NCBI GenBank assembly: GCA_947453715.1
Contig: CANGHX010000011.1
Coordinates: 1 to 33,077, forward strand
From: Flavobacteriales bacterium
GTDB taxonomy: Bacteria; Bacteroidota; Bacteroidia; Flavobacteriales_D; Crocinitomicaceae
Reading direction: 5' to 3'
Length of the DNA: 33,077 bases
Made by a program: the position numbers and the translations under genes. Positions 25,644 through 33,077 of the stretch are shown here, piece after piece. The notes beneath the pieces were generated by a model. The model did not search any database. It was not told the DNA's origin and worked only from the letters and a program-made list of their open reading frames with translations. Every line of letters starts with the position of its first letter. The stretch's first letter is position 1.

Positions 25644-28121
25644 ATGGCATTTAATCTTGACGATACACTTCATAAATTAAAACATTACTTGCCAAGTCAA
25701 GCGCCATTGAAGGATTTTATTCATCACAATACGCTTCATGCTTTTCAAGACATGAATTTTCATAAAGCGCTTCATTTTGCCTCAGAAAATTTTGGTTATC
25801 GTGTTTATTTATCCTTCAAAGAATATCGAGATTTATTTAATCAAAATAAGATTTCAAAAGAAGTTTTTAATTTTATTTTGTTGAAAGAAAAAGGCGAAAA
25901 TGATTTAAATGATTGGACTAACAAACTTTTATATGCAAAATTAAATGAACAGATTACACCTAGAATTGGAGCCTTAAAAAATCAATGGAAATACTTATTT
26001 CAGATTGATTTGGATTCCCAAGTTCACCCGTTACTTTTTAGAACAATTTGTTCATACTTAGATCAAGGCGTTGCGATTTGGCAATTTCCTACAAACCAAT
26101 TAGGTTTTTTAAAATCATTAGCAAAACTAGAGAGAAATAGTCTATCAAGCTTTTTTAAAACAACAAGAGCTCGAAATTTATTAATTTCTGGAAAGCATGA
26201 TTTATTGATGTTGTTAAAAATTGTTGTAGGTGACGAAAATTTGTATGAACAGTATCTATTTGATTTAGAATTTAGTCATCCTGGATGGTCTGGTATGGTT
26301 TCAGTAATCGACGAAAAACCAGATACCTTATTAGATAAAAGAAAAGTTACATTGTATGATTTAATTTATTTTGAGTTATTACTACAGATTGATATTTTGG
26401 ATAATTATTATGGTGAAATTTGGTCACCTTTAGGATTACATGTGAACAAAAAAAATACAAAATTTTTAATTACTCCGAAAGAAACAGAATTATTTGAAAT
26501 TTATAAACTGTGGCAAGAGATTTATGAAGAAAATTACTATCAACAAGTATTAAATGGTATAAAGCAAAATGTGAAAAGTATTCAAAGTACTGAGGTTTCT
26601 TTTCAGGCTGTTTTTTGTATCGATGATAGAGAGTGTTCAATTAGAAGGCATATTGAAGAAGTTGATAATACAGTAATGACTTATGGTACAGCAGGACATT
26701 TTAATTTAGAATTTTATTTTCAACCAAGTCAAGGACATTTTTACTCAAAAGTTTGTCCAGCAATGATTTCACCCAAAATATTAATTAAAGAAGAACTTAA
26801 AGAGAAACACTTACCTACGAATTTTCATTTTTCAAAATATGTAAATGGTTTGTTATTAGGTTGGATTTATACACATTTATTTGCAGTTTGGTCAATTTTT
26901 CAATTAATTATTGGTGTTTTTAAACCTTCTGAAAACAGTAGTACGGTTTCGTCGTTTAAACATATGAATAAAAATTCCCATTTGACGATTGAAAACATCA
27001 ATAATGAAATATCAAAAGATGGACTTCAAATAGGTTTCAAACTCAATGAAATGGTTGATCGTCTGGAAGGATTATTAAGAAGTATAGGCTTGATTGATCA
27101 TTTCGCACCAATTGTTTATTTTGTAGGTCATGGATCCAGTAGTGTGAACAATACTCATTATGCAGGTTATGATTGTGGTGCCTGTTCTGGAAGACCTGGA
27201 TCAGTAAATGCTCGAGTAATAGCTGATATTGGAAATCGAAAGGAGGTTAAAGAACTATTGAGAAATAGAGGTGTTGTAATTCCAAATGACACTGTTTTTA
27301 TTGGTAGTTTGCAAGATACAGCAAGAGATGAAATGGTATTTTATGACATTGAAAAATTGAATAATTTTCATACTGATAAACATAAAGAGAATGTAATAAA
27401 ATTTGAAAAAGCATTATCAGAAAATGCAGTTGAGCGATCACGAAGATTTTTTTCAATAAATTCAAAAGGGAATAAACATAAAATACATGAGCATGTAAAA
27501 GATAGAACACTCTCTCTTTTTGAGCCACGACCAGAATATAATCATGCTACAAATAGTCTATGTATTGTTGGCAGACGAAGTTTTTCGAAAAATCTATTTT
27601 TAGATCGTAGAGCTTTTTTAAATTCATACGACTATACTTTGGATCAAGATGGTAAATATTTATTGGGGATTTTAAACGCTGTGGCACCAGTTTGTGGTGG
27701 GATAAATTTGGAATATTATTTTTCAAGAGTCGATAATGAAAATTTAGGAGCAGGAACAAAATTACCCCACAATGCTATGGGATTGATTGGGGTAGCAAAT
27801 GGAACTGATGGAGATTTGAGAACAGGATTGCCGAATCAAATGATTGAAATTCATGATCCTTTAAGATTGTTAGTGATCGTTGAACATTTTCCTGAAATAG
27901 TTTTAGATACAATCCATAAAAACCCATCGACATTTCAATGGTTTGATAATGATTGGATTAAATTAATCGTTGTGAATCCTGAGACAAATGATTTTTTTGA
28001 ATATTACAATAATAGTTTTCAAATAAAGAAATTAGTTGAGATTAAAATAAATAAATTATCTGAGCTTAAAAATGGTATTGAATCTTACACTGATAATATT
28101 CCAATTTTGAAAGTTTCTTAA
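25644..28121 (+). CDS. dabA: DabA-type inorganic-carbon transport subunit, copy 1 (DUF2309)
   Basis: Soluble zinc-binding subunit of the DAB (DABs accumulate bicarbonate) system, thought to hydrate CO2 to bicarbonate in one direction using ion-gradient energy from DabB. The family's carbonic-anhydrase-like metal-site residues are visible: Cys325 and Asp327 in VFCIDDRECSIRRH, His496 in YFVGHGSSS and Cys511 in DCGACSGRPGS. The 15-residue His-Cys spacing equals that described for Halothiobacillus DabA. Other conserved blocks are APLKDFIHHNTLHAFQ at the N-terminus, ARNLL, GTAGHFNLEFYF and LGAGTKLPHN. Length (825) is normal and the frame is intact. It is one of two dabA copies here; the only dabB lies after the second copy. 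I see no exact TAnnTTTG promoter. Confidence 0.9.
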   Translation: MAFNLDDTLHKLKHYLPSQAPLKDFIHHNTLHAFQDMNFHKALHFASENFGYRVYLSFKEYRDLFNQNKISKEVFNFILLKEKGENDLNDWTNKLLYAKLNEQITPRIGALKNQWKYLFQIDLDSQVHPLLFRTICSYLDQGVAIWQFPTNQLGFLKSLAKLERNSLSSFFKTTRARNLLISGKHDLLMLLKIVVGDENLYEQYLFDLEFSHPGWSGMVSVIDEKPDTLLDKRKVTLYDLIYFELLLQIDILDNYYGEIWSPLGLHVNKKNTKFLITPKETELFEIYKLWQEIYEENYYQQVLNGIKQNVKSIQSTEVSFQAVFCIDDRECSIRRHIEEVDNTVMTYGTAGHFNLEFYFQPSQGHFYSKVCPAMISPKILIKEELKEKHLPTNFHFSKYVNGLLLGWIYTHLFAVWSIFQLIIGVFKPSENSSTVSSFKHMNKNSHLTIENINNEISKDGLQIGFKLNEMVDRLEGLLRSIGLIDHFAPIVYFVGHGSSSVNNTHYAGYDCGACSGRPGSVNARVIADIGNRKEVKELLRNRGVVIPNDTVFIGSLQDTARDEMVFYDIEKLNNFHTDKHKENVIKFEKALSENAVERSRRFFSINSKGNKHKIHEHVKDRTLSLFEPRPEYNHATNSLCIVGRRSFSKNLFLDRRAFLNSYDYTLDQDGKYLLGILNAVAPVCGGINLEYYFSRVDNENLGAGTKLPHNAMGLIGVANGTDGDLRTGLPNQMIEIHDPLRLLVIVEHFPEIVLDTIHKNPSTFQWFDNDWIKLIVVNPETNDFFEYYNNSFQIKKLVEIKINKLSELKNGIESYTDNIPILKVS

Positions 28122-28161
28122 AGTTAAGGGTGTTTTTTAACAAATTATTAGCAATTTATTA

Positions 28162-28193
28162 TTGTCATCACTTGACTTTATTATTTACATTTG
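28162..28193 (+). promoter_or_regulatory. Promoter of the small secreted-protein gene between the dabA copies
   Basis: TTG at 28162-28164, a 21-base spacer and TACATTTG at 28186-28193 match the consensus exactly. The -7 box ends 4 bases before the ATG at 28198, so the transcript would start at or next to the start codon (leaderless or nearly so). Confidence 0.65.
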
Positions 28194-28197
28194 CTCT

Positions 28198-28575
28198 ATG
28201 TATAGAATTTTCACAGGAAGGATTATTTGCATTGTAACTGTTTTATTAATGGTTACAGGCTTTTCTTTTTCTATGAATAATGTAAGTGAAATAAAGTTAA
28301 GTTCAGTTAAAATCAAAAAACTAACGTATTCGATCTCTCAAAATCAAGATGTTGATCCATTTACATATACAGAAATGGAGGAAATTGAAGATTTTGAGGA
28401 ATTTGAAGATTTTACATTTTTAAATTCTTTTGATTTTCACAATTTAATATTTCCATCGATTCAATTAATTGAATTAAATCACTCGGATTTAACTAAATGT
28501 ATTTTTGTTTATTACGACAAAAAGTCTGATTTCAAGTCTCCTAAATGGCTTACTCTCAAGAAAATTATTTTATAG
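28198..28575 (+). CDS. Small secreted or membrane-anchored acidic protein between dabA copies
   Basis: I do not recognise a family. From the ATG at 28198 it encodes 125 residues. The frame is open back to a TTG at 28162, but that TTG is the -33 promoter element, so the ATG is preferred. A signal peptide or anchor covers residues 1-25 (hydrophobic IICIVTVLLMVTGFSFS). The mature part holds an acidic/aromatic run (EMEEIEDFEEFEDFTF) built from a duplicated EE-x-EDF unit, then a less acidic C-terminus with many Lys (KKSDFKSPKWLTLKK). It sits 76 bases after dabA copy 1 and 75 bases before copy 2, on the same strand and with its own promoter. A role with the DAB system is suggested only by position. 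Confidence 0.6.
   Translation: MYRIFTGRIICIVTVLLMVTGFSFSMNNVSEIKLSSVKIKKLTYSISQNQDVDPFTYTEMEEIEDFEEFEDFTFLNSFDFHNLIFPSIQLIELNHSDLTKCIFVYYDKKSDFKSPKWLTLKKIIL
28378..28413 (+). repeat. Tandem 18-bp repeat, two copies
   Basis: 28378-28395 and 28396-28413 are 18-base units differing at one position. They encode EEIEDF then EEFEDF inside the small secreted protein, so the acidic run arose by in-frame duplication or is under codon-level repetition. Confidence 0.85.
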
Positions 28576-28650
28576 AATTTCAGTTGAACGATAAGATTGT
28601 TAGGTAATTTATTACTTGAATTTTAATGTTTTATTTTCAATTAGAGTCAT

Positions 28651-31149
28651 ATGAATTTATATAAAGAGAGTGTTTATAACGAAGAAAACGTAATTTCTAA
28701 ACTAAAGAGATTTTTACCTTTTCAGAATCCCCTAAAAGATTTTATTTTTCAGAATCTTTTGCAATCTTTTCAAGATCAGGATTTTCATGATGCTTTAAGA
28801 AAAGCTTCAGTGATTTTCGGGTATAAAAATTACTTGAAACTTGAAGAGTATAGAACCTTCTATGATAATGGGATAATAAAAAAAGATGTATTTAATCGAA
28901 TAATTGACAATAAATATGGTGTTGAAAATCGTGAAAAATGGATTGAAAAATTAATCCATAAAGAATACAAGGATAAAATTGATTCTCGAATTGGTGTTGT
29001 TCGCGGTCATTGGAAAGAGCATTTTAAAATTGATTTAGATTCTTTAGTGCATCCACTTTTATTCCGAATTGTTTGTAGCTATTTAGATCAAGGTATTGCA
29101 ATTTGGAATTTTCCAGCAGGGAATAATGGTTTTTTAGCATCAATTAAAGAGCTTGAAAAAAATAGTTTGACAAGTTTTTTTAAAAATGAAAGAGCCAAAC
29201 GATTACTTTTAGAAGATAAGTGTTCATTGTCTGAATTATTAGAAATCTTAGTTGGTAATGAGGAAAATTACGAGCATTATCTATTTGATCAACAATTTGC
29301 TCATCCAGGTTGGTCAGGTATTGTTTCTGTAATTGAAACAAATCCATCGACTTTATTGGATACTAAAAAAATATCCTTAGAAGAATTTATTCGCTTTGAG
29401 TTATTATTGGAAATTGATGCTTTAGACTCTTACTTTACAGATATTTGGTCTCCGCTATGTCATAAAATAAAATTAAATTTTGAAGGTGTATTTGATCCAG
29501 TGCCTGAAACAGAATTTTTCGAAGTAATTAGTGTATTACAAGATGCTTATGAATGGTCATATTATGACGAAGTTTTGTCTGGTATTTCGAAATCAGGATC
29601 TTATGAAATTGAAAATAGTGATCGATCATTTCAAGCTGTTTTTTGTATCGATGATAGAGAATGTTCAATTAGAAGACATGTTGAATCAACAGATTTAAAA
29701 TGCGAAACTTTTGGAACTCCAGGTCATTTTAATGTTGAATTTTATTTTCAACCTGAACACAGTAACTTCCATACAAAAGTTTGTCCCGCACCTGTTACAC
29801 CAAAATTTTTAATTAAAGAATTTGAAAAATCGGAAAAAAACAAGAAAGATTTTCATTTCTCTAATCGAGCAAATGGTTTAGTACTAGGGTGGATTTATAC
29901 ACATACTTTAGGATTCTTTTCTGTGTTTAAATTGTTTGCAAGTGTTTTCAGACCTACAAAAACAGCTTCATTTGTTACTGCTTCTAAACATATGGATCCA
30001 AATTCAACTTTAACTATTGAATCAAAAGGAGAAACTTCTGAAGATGGTTTGAAGATTGGTTTTACGTTAGACGAAATGGTTGAGAGAGTCTATAATTTAT
30101 TGCTAAGTATAGGTTTAACAGAAAACTTTTCTCCATTAGTATACTTTATTGGTCATGGTTCAAGTAGTGCAAACAATCCTTTTTATGCAACGATGGATTG
30201 TGGAGCTTGTTCTTGTCGACCAGGATCGGTTAATGCTAGAGTCATTAGCTTCATGTCTAATAAAAAAGAAGTTCGAATTGAATTGGCTAAAAAAGGTATT
30301 ATAATTCCAGAGGAAACTCAATTTTTAGGAGGTCTTCATGATACAGCAAGAGATGAAATTATTTACTTTGATGAATCTATTTTGAGTATTGAAAATCAAA
30401 AGAGACATGATGAAAATCAAAAAACTTTTTTAATTGCATTGGAACAAAATGCAAAGGAAAGATCTCGTCGATTTAAATCTATTAATACAAAGAATTCAGC
30501 AAAGAAAATTCACAAACAAATTCTTACGAGAACAGTTTCTCTTTTTGAGCCAAGACCTGAATTAGATCACGCTACTGCAACACTTTGTATTGTTGGAAGA
30601 AGAAAAATAACAAAAAATGTATTTTTAGATAGAAGAGCTTTTTTAAATTCTTACGATTATCGAAAAGATCCAGAAGGTAAAAGTTTGTTACCTATTTTAA
30701 ATGCTGCTACTCCTGTTTGTGGAGGTATTAATTTGAATTATTATTTTTCTAAAGTTGATAATCAGAATTTAGGAGCAGGTACTAAATTACCACATAACGT
30801 CATGGGATTATTTGGAGTTTCAAATGGAACGGATGGTGATTTAAGACCTGGATTGCCTATTCAAATGATTGAATTACATGACCCTGTGCGATTAATGATG
30901 GTAGTTGAGCATTTTCCGGAAGTTGTATTAAATGTTATTAAAACAAATCCATCCACATATGAATGGTATGAAAATAAATGGTTGAATTTGGTAGTGTTAA
31001 ACCCAGAAACAAAAGAATATTTTGTTTTTAATCAAGGTAAATTTATGAACTACACACCAGTTAATTTGGATATCAAAAAAATAAATGATGTCAATGCTGT
31101 GATCGAATCAACTCATTTAAATTTACCTGTTTATCTATTAAATAATTAA
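28651..31149 (+). CDS. dabA: DabA-type inorganic-carbon transport subunit, copy 2 (DUF2309)
   Basis: Second full-length DabA paralogue (832 residues). By eye about half of aligned residues match copy 1, more in the core and fewer at the N-terminus. Metal-site residues are again complete: Cys332 and Asp334 in FCIDDRECSIRRH, His502 in YFIGHGSSS and Cys517 in DCGACSCRPGS. Copy 2 has an extra Cys (SCR) where copy 1 has Gly (SGR) three residues after the CGAC element. The gene lies 75 bases after the small secreted-protein gene and only 4 bases before dabB, so this copy is the one translationally tied to the membrane subunit. The frame is intact with no sign of decay. Confidence 0.9.
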   Translation: MNLYKESVYNEENVISKLKRFLPFQNPLKDFIFQNLLQSFQDQDFHDALRKASVIFGYKNYLKLEEYRTFYDNGIIKKDVFNRIIDNKYGVENREKWIEKLIHKEYKDKIDSRIGVVRGHWKEHFKIDLDSLVHPLLFRIVCSYLDQGIAIWNFPAGNNGFLASIKELEKNSLTSFFKNERAKRLLLEDKCSLSELLEILVGNEENYEHYLFDQQFAHPGWSGIVSVIETNPSTLLDTKKISLEEFIRFELLLEIDALDSYFTDIWSPLCHKIKLNFEGVFDPVPETEFFEVISVLQDAYEWSYYDEVLSGISKSGSYEIENSDRSFQAVFCIDDRECSIRRHVESTDLKCETFGTPGHFNVEFYFQPEHSNFHTKVCPAPVTPKFLIKEFEKSEKNKKDFHFSNRANGLVLGWIYTHTLGFFSVFKLFASVFRPTKTASFVTASKHMDPNSTLTIESKGETSEDGLKIGFTLDEMVERVYNLLLSIGLTENFSPLVYFIGHGSSSANNPFYATMDCGACSCRPGSVNARVISFMSNKKEVRIELAKKGIIIPEETQFLGGLHDTARDEIIYFDESILSIENQKRHDENQKTFLIALEQNAKERSRRFKSINTKNSAKKIHKQILTRTVSLFEPRPELDHATATLCIVGRRKITKNVFLDRRAFLNSYDYRKDPEGKSLLPILNAATPVCGGINLNYYFSKVDNQNLGAGTKLPHNVMGLFGVSNGTDGDLRPGLPIQMIELHDPVRLMMVVEHFPEVVLNVIKTNPSTYEWYENKWLNLVVLNPETKEYFVFNQGKFMNYTPVNLDIKKINDVNAVIESTHLNLPVYLLNN

Positions 31150-31153
31150 AGTT

Positions 31154-33022
31154 ATGGGATATATAATTCATCTTTTCATATTGATTCCTTTTATAGGTTT
31201 TATTGTGAGTTTAGTTTTACCGAGAAAAAATGAAAAGTTAATATCAAGAGTATCTTTTCTAACAATTGGAGCTCATTTGCTTTTCTCAATTTATTTCATT
31301 AGTACTTGGTTAATGAGTGGAATGAAAGACATCGATTTTAAAGAATTCTCAATATTTAGATCTGGAAATTACGATTTTTATATAGATATTCATTTTGATG
31401 TAATCACTATGACTTTTCTAATTGTTGGATCGATATTAACTTTTTTGGTTTCAGGATTTAGTAGATTGTATCTTCATAGAGAACATGGATATCGAAGATT
31501 CTTTTCAACGCTTTTGTTTTTCTATATAGGTTACAATATTATTATTTTCGCAGGAAATTTAGAAACCATGTTTATTGGCTGGGAAATTTTAGGAATTTCT
31601 TCATTTTTATTAATAGCGTTTTATAGAGAAAGATATTTGCCAGTAAAAAATGCTGTTAAAGTCTTTTCAATTTATCGAATCGGAGATGTTGGATTAATAT
31701 TAGCGATGTGGCTAAGTCATCACTTTTGGCAAGCAAATATTTCATTTAAAGATATGTCGGATGCTCAAGTTTTAAGTGAGCATTTATCACAACACAGTTT
31801 AATTGGAATTATTATTTCGTTAATGATTTACATGTCTGCCGCTGCTAAGTCTGCACAATTGCCTTTTTCTTCATGGTTGCCACGTGCAATGGAAGGTCCA
31901 ACTCCTTCAAGTGCAATTTTCTACGGATCATTATCAGTTCATATTGGTGCATTTATCATGATGAGAACATTTCCTTTTTGGGAACATCAAATTTCATTTA
32001 GAGTTTTCGTTGTTGTAATTGGAATCATCACAAGTATTTACGCTATTTTAACTTCTAGAGTACAATCTTCTATTAAAAGTCAAATAGCTTATTCTTCAAT
32101 GGCACAAATAGGGTTGATATTTATTGAAATTGCCTGTGGTTTGCAGGAAGTTGCTTTGATTCATATTGCAGGAAATGCATTTTTAAGAACGTATCAGTTA
32201 TTGGTTTCTCCATCAGTTGTAAGTTATAAAATTAGAGAACAGTTTTACAACTTTGTTCCTCATCAAAAGACAATTGAAGATTCTTGGCCAAAACGATTTG
32301 AATATACAATTTACATGTTGAGTTTGAAAGAATGGAATTTAGATACGTTTATGTATACTCGTTTATGGAATCCATTAAAGAGATTTGGTAAGAAATTAAA
32401 CTTTTTGACTTTTAAAAATGTATTTGTTTTCTTTTTTATCATAATGTTTTTAGGATTTACATTGTTATTCAATGAAAGTTTAATTTCTGAAGAGTTAGAA
32501 AATTATGTTCCAACAGTTCTGGCTTTCATTGGTCTTGTTGCTGTGATAAAAGCTTTTACAGAAAGAAACAGTGTTCGTTTAAGTTGGAGTTTAGTAATTA
32601 TCAATCATCTTTTAGTTGCTATGGCTATTTCGTTTAATGAGCATTTTGACGTTTCACATATAATGTTGTATTTAAGTGGTGTCATCGTCTCAGGAATAAT
32701 AGGTTTTTTCTGTATTCAACGTTTAAGAGGGTTAGAGAAATGGGTAAGTTTAGATAAATTTTATGGTCACTCATATGAACATCCAAAATTGACTATGATA
32801 TTTTTTATTGCTTGTCTAGGTTTGTCAGGTTTTCCAATTACACCAACATTTATTGGTATAGATTTAATTTTCTCCCATATACACGAAGAACAAGTATTGT
32901 TAGCATTCTTTGTTGCATTAAGTTTTATTTTAAATGGTCTAGCTGTTATGAGAATTTACGCTAGAATTTTCTTAGGTCCGCATGTGAAAAAATATCACAG
33001 TATTGCAAAACGATCTTTTTAA
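31154..33022 (+). CDS. dabB: DabB-type NuoL-like proton-conducting membrane subunit
   Basis: Membrane subunit of the DAB inorganic-carbon system, related to antiporter-like subunits NuoL/MrpA (proton-conducting transporter family). Key charged residues are Glu144 in FIGWEILGISS and Lys232 in AAAKSAQLPFSSWLPRAMEGPTP-type region (seen as AKSAQLPFSSWLP), matching the NuoL Glu144/Lys229 pair. The later half-helix GNAFLRTYQLLVSPS has Arg where NuoL has Lys. About 14 or more hydrophobic segments are visible. At 622 residues it is rather long; the part after about residue 420 adds further membrane helices beyond the core. It directly follows dabA copy 2, and no other complex I gene is present, which argues against a true nuoL. 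Confidence 0.85.
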   Translation: MGYIIHLFILIPFIGFIVSLVLPRKNEKLISRVSFLTIGAHLLFSIYFISTWLMSGMKDIDFKEFSIFRSGNYDFYIDIHFDVITMTFLIVGSILTFLVSGFSRLYLHREHGYRRFFSTLLFFYIGYNIIIFAGNLETMFIGWEILGISSFLLIAFYRERYLPVKNAVKVFSIYRIGDVGLILAMWLSHHFWQANISFKDMSDAQVLSEHLSQHSLIGIIISLMIYMSAAAKSAQLPFSSWLPRAMEGPTPSSAIFYGSLSVHIGAFIMMRTFPFWEHQISFRVFVVVIGIITSIYAILTSRVQSSIKSQIAYSSMAQIGLIFIEIACGLQEVALIHIAGNAFLRTYQLLVSPSVVSYKIREQFYNFVPHQKTIEDSWPKRFEYTIYMLSLKEWNLDTFMYTRLWNPLKRFGKKLNFLTFKNVFVFFFIIMFLGFTLLFNESLISEELENYVPTVLAFIGLVAVIKAFTERNSVRLSWSLVIINHLLVAMAISFNEHFDVSHIMLYLSGVIVSGIIGFFCIQRLRGLEKWVSLDKFYGHSYEHPKLTMIFFIACLGLSGFPITPTFIGIDLIFSHIHEEQVLLAFFVALSFILNGLAVMRIYARIFLGPHVKKYHSIAKRSF

Positions 33023-33053
33023 TTAGTACAAACAAAAATCAAAAATATAAATT

Positions 33054-33077
33054 ATGAATAATAAAAGTAAAATCCCA
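33054..33077 (+). CDS. Possible start of a further gene (cut by right edge)
   Basis: An ATG 31 bases after the dabB stop opens a frame of eight codons (MNNKSKIP) to the window end. It is on the same strand and at operon-like spacing, so it may belong to the DAB cluster. Nothing can be said of its product. Confidence 0.3.

Noticed and set aside
28128-28142. Possible terminator after dabA copy 1
   Set aside because: Only 4-5 bp of GTTAA/TTAAC pairing without GC content, so termination there is not supported.
31154-33022. Reading the NuoL-like gene as complex I nuoL
   Set aside because: No other nuo genes are present and it follows dabA by 4 bases; the Arg in the late half-helix also fits DabB-like proteins better.

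Overview
The window reads as chromosomal DNA of an AT-rich member of the Bacteroidota, most likely a flavobacterium-like marine or freshwater organism (Flavobacteriales; a Crocinitomicaceae-type host is my guess, not something I can prove). Four things support this. Promoters fit the Bacteroidota consensus TTG-N(about 20)-TAnnTTTG. Most starts lack a Shine-Dalgarno sequence. The gene order rplM-rpsI-rpsB-tsf-pyrH-frr is typical of the phylum. A type IX secretion-type C25 sortase (PorU2-like) sits beside a PorV/PorQ-family barrel. I see no insertion sequences, tRNAs, rRNAs, CRISPR arrays or prophage genes, and no gap longer than about 300 bases.

Layout. 1-953 (-) is the N-terminal part of a PLP-dependent class V aminotransferase-fold enzyme cut by the left edge. 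1224-3317 (+) is a fused alpha/beta E1 of a 2-oxoacid dehydrogenase. It converges on a DEAD-box-type RNA helicase (3394-4722, -) across a perfect 17-bp bidirectional terminator. 4886-7045 (+) is a short LpxD-like acyltransferase directly abutted by a GAF-SpoIIE (PP2C) phosphatase. 7051-13322 (-) is the two-gene PorV-like/PorU2-like unit. 13463-14543 (+) is pssA overlapping purS, and a terminator there forms almost the whole leader of an aldehyde dehydrogenase (14604-16112). 16230-17618 (+) holds a membrane-anchored coiled-coil protein of unknown function and an RRM RNA-binding protein. A crotonase-fold enzyme follows at 17709-18482. 18617-22661 (+) is the translation block rplM, rpsI, rpsB, tsf, pyrH, frr, with a strong rho-independent terminator after tsf, a new promoter before pyrH, and a well-formed stem-loop leader ahead of rpsB. 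22864-25541 (-) has an OmpA-family protein and a DUF4403 lipoprotein.

The right end (25644-33022, +) is the most interesting part. It holds two tandem full-length dabA-type genes (DUF2309, zinc-binding subunit of the DAB inorganic-carbon uptake system) and one dabB-type gene (NuoL-like membrane subunit). Between the two dabA copies is a small predicted secreted acidic protein with its own promoter. A DAB system normally pairs one DabA with one DabB. Here both DabA copies keep the Cys/Asp/His/Cys metal-site residues, which suggests two soluble subunits sharing or competing for one membrane subunit. A further gene may begin at 33054.

Functionally this is mostly housekeeping (translation, purine and phospholipid synthesis, lipid A-type acylation, cell-envelope export), with the dabA-x-dabA-dabB cluster as the accessory-looking piece.
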